The notes beneath the pieces were generated by a model that ran no database searches, was not told the DNA's origin, and saw only the letters and a list, made by a program, of their open reading frames with translations. Positions 41,171-48,158 of a DNA stretch of 48,158 nt are shown here, piece after piece (position 1 is the first letter of the stretch; each line of letters begins with the position of its first letter). The translations under genes and the position numbers were made by a program. Source of the stretch: Paludibacteraceae bacterium (lineage in GTDB: Bacteria; Bacteroidota; Bacteroidia; Bacteroidales; Paludibacteraceae); assembly GCA_905235225.1 (NCBI GenBank), contig CAJOKE010000027.1, positions 1-48,158 on the forward strand, written 5' to 3'.

Positions 41171-43792
41171 ATGGAGTCAAAGTACAACCCGACTGAAATA
41201 GAAACCAAATGGTATCAGTATTGGTTAAACAACAAGTTCTTTCACAGTACGGTGAACGAAGCAGAGCCGTACACCGTCGTTATTCCGCCACCCAATGTAA
41301 CCGGCGTGTTACACATGGGACATGTTCTCAACGAGACTATTCAGGACGTTCTTGTCCGCCGCGCGCGATTGGAAGGCAAAAACGCATGCTGGGTTCCCGG
41401 CACAGATCATGCGTCTATCGCCACGGAAGCCAAAGTAATCAAACGCCTCAAAGAACAGGGCATCAACAAAAGTGACCTGACTCGCGAAGAGTTTCTCAAA
41501 CACGCATGGGATTGGACAGACGAACACGGCGGAATAATCCTCAAACAACTACGCAAACTCGGCTGCTCCTGCGACTGGGACCGTACTGCGTTCACAATGG
41601 ACGAAACACGCAGCAAAGCCGTCATCAAAGTGTTCTGCGACCTGTACAATAAAGGCCTGATCTACCGCGGACTGCGTATGGTCAACTGGGATCCCGAACG
41701 CCAGACCGCCCTTTCGGACGAAGAGGTTATTTACCACGACGAACACTCAAAGTTCTATTATTTACGCTATGCCGTAGTCGAAAACCCCGGCAAATACGCC
41801 ATCGTTGCCACCACGCGACCCGAAACAATTTTCGGCGATATTGCAGTGTGCATCAATCCCAAAGAGGAGAAAAACCAATGGCTCAAAGGCAAACATGTGG
41901 TCGTTCCAGGCGTCGGTCGTGTTATCCCGATTATCGAAGACCGCTATGTCGAAATCGGCTTCGGTACCGGATGCCTCAAAGTCACTCCGGCACATGATGC
42001 CAACGACTATATGCTCGGGCAAAAGCACAACCTTCGCACCATAGATATCCTCACCGCCGACGCACGGTTGAATATGGACACAATGGAAGATGAACTCCAA
42101 GACAATGTCCGCAAATATCACAGGATGGACAGATTCGAATGCCGCAAGCAGATCGTGGAAGATTTGCAGGCTCTCGGATTGGTGGAGAAAGTGGAAGATT
42201 ATGACAACAAAGTCGGTTACAGCGAGCGGACTAATGTCCCTATCGAACCGCGACTCAGCCTCCAATGGTTCATCCGCATGCAGCACTTCGCTCATATCGC
42301 ATTGACGCCTGTAATGAATGACGACATAGAGTTCTACCCCGCCAAATACAAAAACACCTACCGCAACTGGCTGGAAAACATCAAAGACTGGTGCATCAGC
42401 CGACAACTATGGTGGGGACACCGCATTCCTGCTTATTACAATGCAGAATTATTAAAGGAAACAGGGCTGGAGAACTATCCGGCTGACAAAATCATTGTCT
42501 CCGAAACAGCCCCGGAAGGCAATTATGTCCAAGACGAAGGCGCACTGGACACTTGGTTCAGTTCCTGGCTCTGGCCAATCAGCCTCTTCGACGGCATTGA
42601 ACATCCTGACAACAAAGAGATTCAATACTATTATCCGACTGCCGACCTCGTAACAGGACCCGACATAATCTTCTTCTGGGTGGCACGAATGATTATGGCA
42701 GGCTATGAGTACATGGGCAAAATGCCGTTCAAACATGTCTATTTCACCGGCATTGTCCGTGACAAATTAGGCCGTAAAATGTCAAAGTCCTTAGGCAACA
42801 GCCCCGATCCGCTCGACTTGATTGAACGATACGGTGCAGACGGCGTACGAATGGGCATATTGCTCAGCGCACCTGCCGGAAACGATATACTATACGATGA
42901 TGTCCTGTGCGAGCAGGGCCGTAATTTCTGCAACAAGATTTGGAACTGCTTCCGAATGGTAAAAGGGCTTGAGGTACAGGATTTCGCACAACCCGAAACC
43001 AATAAGACTGCAACCGAATGGTTTACCGACAAACTGCAGGAACAAAGTGCCGAAGTCGCGGATTTGCTGCACAAATACCGTCTGAGCGAAGCACTGATGG
43101 CGGTTTACAAACTCTATACCGATCAGTTCTCCGGCTGGTATCTCGAGATGATCAAACCGGCTTACCAACAGCCTATTGACCGCACCACTTATGAGCAGAC
43201 ACTAAGTTTCTTTGACCAACTGCTCCGACTGCTGCACCCGTTCATGCCGTTCATCACCGAGGAATTATGGCAGAACCTTGAGGAACGCCGCCCCGGCGAG
43301 TCGATCATGACTTCGCGCCTTGGCTCCTCAAGCGAAACGTATGACAAAGCCATTCTTGAAACGATAGACGAAGTCAAAGAGATTGTTGCAGGTGTACGCA
43401 ATGTTCGTGCATCAAAGAACATTGCGCAGAAAGAGAAACTGACGCTCCTGTCCCCAAAAAGTCTGGACGCACTCGTCGGGAAACTTGCCAACTGCCAAAT
43501 CGCTGATGCCGCCACGGCACCGCAGAACGCACAACTGTCCACCTTCATCGTCGGCACTACCGAATACAGCATTGTGTTGGACGGCTTTGTGAATACGGAA
43601 GAAGAACTGCGGAAATTGGAAGCAGAACTGCAACACCAACAGGGCTTCTTGCGCGGAGTAATGGCAAAATTAGGCAACGAACGTTTTGTTCAGAACGCAA
43701 AACCCGAAGTCGTAGCTTTGGAGCGTAAAAAGAAGGCTGACGCAGAACAGCGTATTGCAGCATTGCAGGCTGCCATCGCTGCCCTCAAATAA
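41171..43792 (+). CDS. valS: Valyl-tRNA synthetase
   Basis: ValS charges tRNA-Val. The class I signatures are clear: [13 protein letters not shown] (HIGH-type motif, residues 48-51) and [14 protein letters not shown] (KMSKS, about residue 537). The editing domain (CP1) lies between them, including [10 protein letters not shown] (about 215). The anticodon-binding domain and a coiled-coil C-terminus (about 800-873, [18 protein letters not shown]) complete it. The 873-residue length is normal. It has its own promoter after the repeat arrays and is followed by the DAHP synthase gene at an 18-base gap. Confidence 0.97.
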   Translation: MESKYNPTEIETKWYQYWLNNKFFHSTVNEAEPYTVVIPPPNVTGVLHMGHVLNETIQDVLVRRARLEGKNACWVPGTDHASIATEAKVIKRLKEQGINKSDLTREEFLKHAWDWTDEHGGIILKQLRKLGCSCDWDRTAFTMDETRSKAVIKVFCDLYNKGLIYRGLRMVNWDPERQTALSDEEVIYHDEHSKFYYLRYAVVENPGKYAIVATTRPETIFGDIAVCINPKEEKNQWLKGKHVVVPGVGRVIPIIEDRYVEIGFGTGCLKVTPAHDANDYMLGQKHNLRTIDILTADARLNMDTMEDELQDNVRKYHRMDRFECRKQIVEDLQALGLVEKVEDYDNKVGYSERTNVPIEPRLSLQWFIRMQHFAHIALTPVMNDDIEFYPAKYKNTYRNWLENIKDWCISRQLWWGHRIPAYYNAELLKETGLENYPADKIIVSETAPEGNYVQDEGALDTWFSSWLWPISLFDGIEHPDNKEIQYYYPTADLVTGPDIIFFWVARMIMAGYEYMGKMPFKHVYFTGIVRDKLGRKMSKSLGNSPDPLDLIERYGADGVRMGILLSAPAGNDILYDDVLCEQGRNFCNKIWNCFRMVKGLEVQDFAQPETNKTATEWFTDKLQEQSAEVADLLHKYRLSEALMAVYKLYTDQFSGWYLEMIKPAYQQPIDRTTYEQTLSFFDQLLRLLHPFMPFITEELWQNLEERRPGESIMTSRLGSSSETYDKAILETIDEVKEIVAGVRNVRASKNIAQKEKLTLLSPKSLDALVGKLANCQIADAATAPQNAQLSTFIVGTTEYSIVLDGFVNTEEELRKLEAELQHQQGFLRGVMAKLGNERFVQNAKPEVVALERKKKADAEQRIAALQAAIAALK

Positions 43793-43810
43793 ACAAAATC
43801 GGACAACGGA

Positions 43811-44833
43811 ATGCCTACTGTCAACATCTTGGGACCCTGTGCCGCGGAGAGTGAAGAGCAGACTATGCGAATTGCCCGCCGGTTAGCAACGGCTTTGTCC
43901 GGACGGAAGTTTATCTTCCGCGCAGGCATATGGAAGCCGCGAACCGCCCCCGAGACGTTTCAAGGTGTCGGAGACATCGGTTTGCAGTGGCTGTTGCGCG
44001 TCCGCAACGAACTGCAAATCCCCGTTGCAACCGAAGTCAGCACCCCAGGACAGGTCAGTCTCGCGCTGGATGCAGGGATTGATTATATTTGGCTTGGCGC
44101 ACGCACTACTGCCAACCCCATCTTGGTACAGGCACTTGCCGATGCCGTGGCTGCGTACGCAGATTCAGAGAACTGCCGACAAGTCACCCTTTTAGTCAAG
44201 AACCCCGTCAATGAAGACGCGGATTTATGGTTGGGCAATCTCCGCCGGCTTAGCAACGCCATAGACAAAAGTACACACAACATCCGCCTAATGGCCATCC
44301 ATCGCGGCTGCAACCACCGCCCCTGTTGGGAAATGGCGTATCGGCTTCGACAGAAAATGCCGGACATTCCTCTTCTGCTGGATCCAAGCCACATGAGCGG
44401 CAACGCCGACAAAGTGCCGCTGCTCTGTTCCATCGCAAACGAACTGGCATATGACGGCTTGATGATTGAGATACATGACCGCCCCCAAGAGGCACTCTCT
44501 GACGCCAAACAGCAAATCGCACCGGAAACAGTAGCGGACATTCTTCAATCTATGACATCCGCAACAGAGTCTCCGACCGACCTCACATGGTTGCGCAGAA
44601 TGATGGACGAAGTGGATGACGACTTGTGGGAGATGATTGCCAAGCGAATGAAGGTTAGCCGACAAATCGGTGACTATAAGCGGGCGAACGATATCGAGGT
44701 TATACAGCCCTCCCGATTTGACGAGATACTGCAGCGGCGACTTCGCTGGGCAAGCGGACAAAATATATCCGCAGACACCGTGCAAGCCGTCATGACAGCC
44801 CTTCATGAAGAAAGCATCCGTGTCCAAAAATAA
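43811..44833 (+). CDS. Bifunctional DAHP synthase/chorismate mutase
   Basis: The N-terminal domain (about residues 1-255) is a 3-deoxy-7-phosphoheptulonate synthase: NILGPCAAESEEQT, FRAGIWKPRTAPETFQG, LGARTTANP, LLDPSHMSG and EIHDRPQEALSDAKQQ. The C-terminal domain (about 262-340) is an AroQ-type chorismate mutase (RRMMDEVDDDLWEMIAKRMKVSRQIGDYKR). The first enzyme starts the shikimate pathway, and the mutase makes prephenate and may also mediate feedback control. In Bacteroides this gene is often in an aromatic amino-acid operon; here it follows valS. It ends at an intrinsic terminator. Confidence 0.92.
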   Translation: MPTVNILGPCAAESEEQTMRIARRLATALSGRKFIFRAGIWKPRTAPETFQGVGDIGLQWLLRVRNELQIPVATEVSTPGQVSLALDAGIDYIWLGARTTANPILVQALADAVAAYADSENCRQVTLLVKNPVNEDADLWLGNLRRLSNAIDKSTHNIRLMAIHRGCNHRPCWEMAYRLRQKMPDIPLLLDPSHMSGNADKVPLLCSIANELAYDGLMIEIHDRPQEALSDAKQQIAPETVADILQSMTSATESPTDLTWLRRMMDEVDDDLWEMIAKRMKVSRQIGDYKRANDIEVIQPSRFDEILQRRLRWASGQNISADTVQAVMTALHEESIRVQK

Positions 44834-44835
44834 TT

Positions 44836-44861
44836 AAAAGTGCGGGAAACTGCACTTTTTA
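44836..44861 (+). terminator. Intrinsic terminator after DAHP synthase/chorismate mutase
   Basis: AAAAGTGC pairs with GCACTTTT around an 8-base loop and runs into a T tract, three bases after the stop codon. The next promoter's -33 box starts at its edge. Confidence 0.78.
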
Positions 44862-44893
44862 TTTGCATATATGCCAAATATATTGTACTTTTG
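44862..44893 (+). promoter_or_regulatory. Promoter of the secreted endonuclease gene
   Basis: TTTG (44862-44865), a 20-base spacer and TACTTTTG (44886-44893) fit the consensus. The ATG follows at 44912. Confidence 0.72.
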
Positions 44894-44911
44894 CACGCTA
44901 TTTTGAAAATC

Positions 44912-46945
44912 ATGAGAAACAAATCATTTATCTTACTCACATTCGCGGTTTGTACTGCACTGAGTGTATTTGCAGAAATTCCGTCACATTACTATGACGG
45001 AGTAGAGTCAAAGAAAGGTTCTGACAATATTCTAAACGCCTTGAATGCCCGCATTACAAATCATACGGTCATTGGTTATGATGGTTTGGAGCCATACTAT
45101 TTTCGCACGGACTTCCGTGCCGATACATTATGGGACATGTATTCCACTTGCCGTTTCACGATGGCAGACGCAAACAAAGCTCAGAAAGCCCTCTGCGACG
45201 GTTGGAACAAAGAGCATGTGGTTTGCCAGTCATGGTTAGGTAGCGGTCCAATGGTCTCCGACCTTTTTAACGTGTATCCGACTGATGCACGCGTCAATAA
45301 TTTGCGGAGCAATTACCCTTATGGTGTGGTAGGGACGAACAAAGGTTTCTCCAAAGATCCTAACAGACATGCGCTCGGCAAATTAGGTAGCAGTGCCATC
45401 AGTGGTGCCGGAAGTGATGTAGTTTATGAGCCGGACGACCAGTACAAGGGTGATTTCGCACGCACCTATTTTTATATGGTGGCGCGCTATCGTCAAAACA
45501 CGCTTAATTCCGGCAATGGTAGTGCTATGTTCACCAGTAATCCGACCAATCTGACCGCCTATAGTCTGTCTTTCCTGCTCAAGTGGCACCGCGAGGATCC
45601 TGTATCCGAGAAGGAGATAGCGCGAAATGATTCAGTCTATGCTATTCAGCACAACCGCAATCCGTTCATTGACTATCCCTATTTAGTGGAATATATTTGG
45701 GGAGACTTGACAACGACAGCGGTGGACTTTACCGAACTTATTTCATCGCAAGACCCTGATTTTATTCCGGGTGTGAGCGATGGTCATGTCGAGTCAACAG
45801 ATCCGCTACTTATCTGCTCCGCAAAGGCATTAACCTTCCCCACCATTTTGGAAGGAGAAGAAGCGCAGTTGGATTTGCCAATCCAAGGCGCGCGGCTCGC
45901 ACATGATGTATCTGTTTCTATTTCCGGCGCAGATGCAGCGATGTTCAGTGTCAGTCCTACATCGGTAAGTCTTGCAGATATGCAGAAAAACAGCAAGCAG
46001 ACATTAATAGTTACTTATAAGCCGACCACCAACGCCGTTCACAAAGCGACATTGACTATTTCTTCCGAGGGAGCCAATCCACTCTCCGTTGCTTTATCCG
46101 GAGCATGTGCTGTCGAATGTGACCTTATGTGGATCGTTAACTGCGAAGAATACAATGAGGGTAATCCGGACGTTCATCTGGCAGTCGGCAGCGCAATCAC
46201 CAACCTGCCGGACGCTCCGCGTTCCTGCTCCGAGACAAGCAAGCAGTTTGTCGGCTGGAGCCGGCAACAAATAGCAGGCACTACGGATGAAATGCCGGAA
46301 GACCTGTTCTCCGACGCTTCCGAGGCTCCGGCAGTAAATGGCAACATGACCTTCTACGCCGTCTTCGCACGCCTTACCGAGCAAGGTTCGGACACACCGG
46401 AAAACATCACTTGGACTATCAATAACGCTGCAGGCTGGACGGCTATCGGTATGTCCGACAAAGGTAGTTACCATGTCTTTGTATCAGGTGCGTCGATCAC
46501 ATCGCCCGAAATCAATTTGGCGACCTTAGAGTCCGTCACTCTTAATGCACGCACTTTCGGTGGCACACAGTACAATATCATTGACATAAAAGCGAACGGA
46601 AAAGTCATCGGTTCAATTGATGCCAAGAATAACACCCTTAAAGATGTGATTTGGACAAATGACCAAGATCTCACAGGCAAAGGGCAACTTGTATTCAGCA
46701 GTTCTACATCTACGGACAAATACGGTCCTGCAGTAGCAAGTATCACCATCAAGTCCGCCGGAATGAAGTACACCTATGACCAATACTTGACTTCCTGCAA
46801 CGGAGAATGTGAAGACAAGCCGATTGATCAGGCTGTTGAAAACAATAGTATAAAGGCGGCTGCACAGAAAGTACTGATAAACGGACAATTGTTCATCAAG
46901 TCCGGCGAGTCTATGTACAATATATTCGGACAACGCGTACAATGA
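44912..46945 (+). CDS. Secreted endonuclease I family protein with surface domains and C-terminal sorting-like motif
   Basis: A 677-residue exported protein with a signal peptide (residues 1 to about 21, ending LSVFA). The endonuclease I (His-Me finger) domain spans about 25-275, with GWNKEHVVCQSW carrying the catalytic His and DLFNVYPTDARVNNLRSNYPYG. The usual family phrase is EHVWPQS, so WP is replaced by VC here. After it come an Ig/ASH-like region (about 300-400), an InlB-like repeat (about 405-490) and another beta domain (about 500-620). The end (INGQLFIKSGESMYNIFGQRVQ) is the tail shared with three other secreted proteins. The enzyme probably degrades extracellular DNA or RNA. It overlaps the next ATG by 4 bases. 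Confidence 0.82.
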   Translation: MRNKSFILLTFAVCTALSVFAEIPSHYYDGVESKKGSDNILNALNARITNHTVIGYDGLEPYYFRTDFRADTLWDMYSTCRFTMADANKAQKALCDGWNKEHVVCQSWLGSGPMVSDLFNVYPTDARVNNLRSNYPYGVVGTNKGFSKDPNRHALGKLGSSAISGAGSDVVYEPDDQYKGDFARTYFYMVARYRQNTLNSGNGSAMFTSNPTNLTAYSLSFLLKWHREDPVSEKEIARNDSVYAIQHNRNPFIDYPYLVEYIWGDLTTTAVDFTELISSQDPDFIPGVSDGHVESTDPLLICSAKALTFPTILEGEEAQLDLPIQGARLAHDVSVSISGADAAMFSVSPTSVSLADMQKNSKQTLIVTYKPTTNAVHKATLTISSEGANPLSVALSGACAVECDLMWIVNCEEYNEGNPDVHLAVGSAITNLPDAPRSCSETSKQFVGWSRQQIAGTTDEMPEDLFSDASEAPAVNGNMTFYAVFARLTEQGSDTPENITWTINNAAGWTAIGMSDKGSYHVFVSGASITSPEINLATLESVTLNARTFGGTQYNIIDIKANGKVIGSIDAKNNTLKDVIWTNDQDLTGKGQLVFSSSTSTDKYGPAVASITIKSAGMKYTYDQYLTSCNGECEDKPIDQAVENNSIKAAAQKVLINGQLFIKSGESMYNIFGQRVQ

Positions 46946-47127
46946 ACAGGCTGTTGAATTATATAATCGCCTTGCTTGTCCCCTCACTTGCGAGCTGCAG
47001 CATGAACAGCAAAGTGCAGGATGTTCCGGAGGAGATTTATGCCTGTCCTATGCCCGGTGATTGGCAGGACGAAGAACCGGAAGAACCTGATACGCTTGTT
47101 ATAGAAACACAAAAAAACGATAAATAA
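46942..47127 (+). CDS. Small predicted lipoprotein
   Basis: A 61-residue protein: signal peptide, lipobox VPSLASC (Cys about residue 19) and a short acidic, Pro/Glu-rich mature part (DEEPEEPDTLVIET). There is no family I recognise. It is coupled to the endonuclease gene by an ATGA overlap and ends 12 bases before mutA. It is short enough that chance coding cannot be ruled out, but the lipobox and overlap support it. Confidence 0.55.
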   Translation: MNRLLNYIIALLVPSLASCSMNSKVQDVPEEIYACPMPGDWQDEEPEEPDTLVIETQKNDK

Positions 47128-47139
47128 AAAACAAAAAAC

Positions 47140-48158
47140 ATGGAAGAAAAACTGAACCTGTTGGCTGATTTTCCTGCTGTCTCTACCAAAGAGTGGAAAG
47201 AGAAAATCGTGACCGACCTCAAGGGCGCCGACTTCGAGAAAAAACTCGTTTGGCGCACACCGGAAGGGTTTAACGTACAACCCTTCTATCGTCAGGAAGA
47301 CCTCCGCGGTTTGAAAACGACCGTTTCCGCCCCCGGACAATTCCCTTACGTTCGCGGAACCCGCACCACTAACGAGTGGGCTATCCGACAAAACATCTGC
47401 GCCTGCGACAACGCCCGCAAAGCAAACAAACTGGCACTCGATGTCCTCAACAAAGGCATCACTTCGCTCGGTTTCTGTCTTAACGCAGAAAAAGTCAACT
47501 ACCGTTTCATCAAGAACCTTCTTCAGGATATTGATGCACGCGCTATTAACATTAACTTCAGCATTTGCGCATGTCATGCACCGGAGTTGGCTAAGATTCT
47601 CGTCCGTTATTACGGTCGTTGCGGATATGATTTCAAATCCGTTTACGGCACCATCAACGTGGATCCGATCAAGAACATGCTTATCAAGGGCAAAGCTCTC
47701 TCCCGCGAACAAGTTGCCGAGAAATTAGTAGCAACCGTTAATGCCGCCAAGAGTCTGGTTAACTACCGCGTTGTCGGCGTTAATTCAGTTATTCTGAACA
47801 ACTCGGGTGCTTATTGCGCTCAAGAGCTGGCTTATGCACTTGCCTGGGGTGCCGAGTACATGACGATGATGACCGAGGCGGGCATCCCGAACTACCGCGC
47901 CGCCAATGCTATCCGTTTCAACATGGGTATCGGCGGTAACTATTTCATGGAGATTGCCAAGTTCCGCGCAGGCCGTCTGCTGTGGGCGAAGATCGTCGAG
48001 GCGTACAAAGACCCGATTTTCACCACCGCCCTCCGCAATGCCGCTAAGATGAACGTCTCCGCCGAGACCAGCCGTTTCAACATGACTATCTTCGACGCGT
48101 ATGTGAACCTGCTGCGTTCGCAGACCGAGACGATGTCCGCAGCCCTCGCAGGGGTCGA
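47140..48158 (+). CDS. mutA: Methylmalonyl-CoA mutase small subunit, partial at the window edge
   Basis: The beta subunit of the B12-dependent methylmalonyl-CoA mutase, which interconverts succinyl-CoA and methylmalonyl-CoA on the propionate pathway. It starts MEEKLNLLADFPAVSTKEWK and continues through EGFNVQPFYRQEDL, GTRTTNEWAIRQNI and MGIGGNYFMEIAKFRAGRLL, all typical of the mutase barrel. The frame is open from 47140 to the end of the window (339 codons), so the gene is cut off. The catalytic large subunit (mutB) would be expected just beyond. The preceding small lipoprotein gene ends 12 bases upstream. Confidence 0.93.
   Translation, partial: MEEKLNLLADFPAVSTKEWKEKIVTDLKGADFEKKLVWRTPEGFNVQPFYRQEDLRGLKTTVSAPGQFPYVRGTRTTNEWAIRQNICACDNARKANKLALDVLNKGITSLGFCLNAEKVNYRFIKNLLQDIDARAININFSICACHAPELAKILVRYYGRCGYDFKSVYGTINVDPIKNMLIKGKALSREQVAEKLVATVNAAKSLVNYRVVGVNSVILNNSGAYCAQELAYALAWGAEYMTMMTEAGIPNYRAANAIRFNMGIGGNYFMEIAKFRAGRLLWAKIVEAYKDPIFTTALRNAAKMNVSAETSRFNMTIFDAYVNLLRSQTETMSAALAGV

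Overview
This window is chromosomal DNA from a member of the Bacteroidetes, most likely an uncultured gut-type Bacteroidales. The evidence is the gene order rplM-rpsI-rpsB-tsf, Bacteroidetes-only families (DUF4296, DUF3276, DUF4105/Lnb, BACON, the long NusB, the 110-residue omega-like protein), a Bacteroides-type tryptophanase and methylmalonyl-CoA mutase. In addition, twelve promoters fit the Bacteroidetes consensus TTTG/TTG, 19-20 bases, TAnnTTTG. No tRNA, rRNA, CRISPR array, IS element or prophage was seen. The species is not identified.

Layout. 1-450: GC-rich hairpin block, AT-rich spacer and the terminator of the ribosomal operon. 451-3299 (-): tsf, rpsB, rpsI and rplM, transcribed from a promoter near 3510. 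3577-6025 (-): metK, lspA and a DUF4296 lipoprotein, coupled by ATGA overlaps. 6350-10707 (+): prmA, mnmE, yicC, gmk and a PrsW-type membrane protease. 10708-15415 (-): a DUF5683-like membrane protein behind a very large, frameshifted surface lipoprotein. 15593-18885 (-): fic, a small secreted protein and tnaA. 19054-23836 (+): an unrecognised basic protein, a nadD gene riddled with in-frame tandem repeats, and a 1103-residue InlB-repeat surface protein. 23986-25965 (+): a small HTH-like protein and two paralogous beta-barrel-like proteins. 26017-29456 (+): apbE, bamD, an omega-like subunit and coaBC. 29461-29868 (-): a PUR-alpha-like DUF3276 protein.

30002-37872 (+) is a tightly packed run: nusB, yajC, a YbbR-like protein, a DegT aminotransferase, rpoN (frameshifted near its 3' end), a PAP2-like membrane protein, a DUF4105/Lnb protein and a phosphatase-fold protein that has lost key catalytic residues. 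37893-39776 (-): a secreted repeat protein. About 39960-40459: remains of an AAA ATPase gene. 40741-41077: two tandem-repeat arrays. 41171-48158 (+): valS, DAHP synthase/chorismate mutase, a secreted endonuclease I with surface domains, a small lipoprotein, and mutA running off the window.

Three themes stand out. First, tandem repeats are unusually common: three intergenic arrays share an 11-bp period, a 64-bp array lies upstream of valS, and nadD has repeats around its start, inside the gene twice, and at its stop. Second, four secreted proteins end in the same short C-terminal motif, which looks like a sorting or anchoring tail. Third, several genes are altered: two single-base frameshifts (large lipoprotein, rpoN), a pseudogene with an internal deletion, and a probable pseudoenzyme. 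The two frameshifts could be assembly errors.
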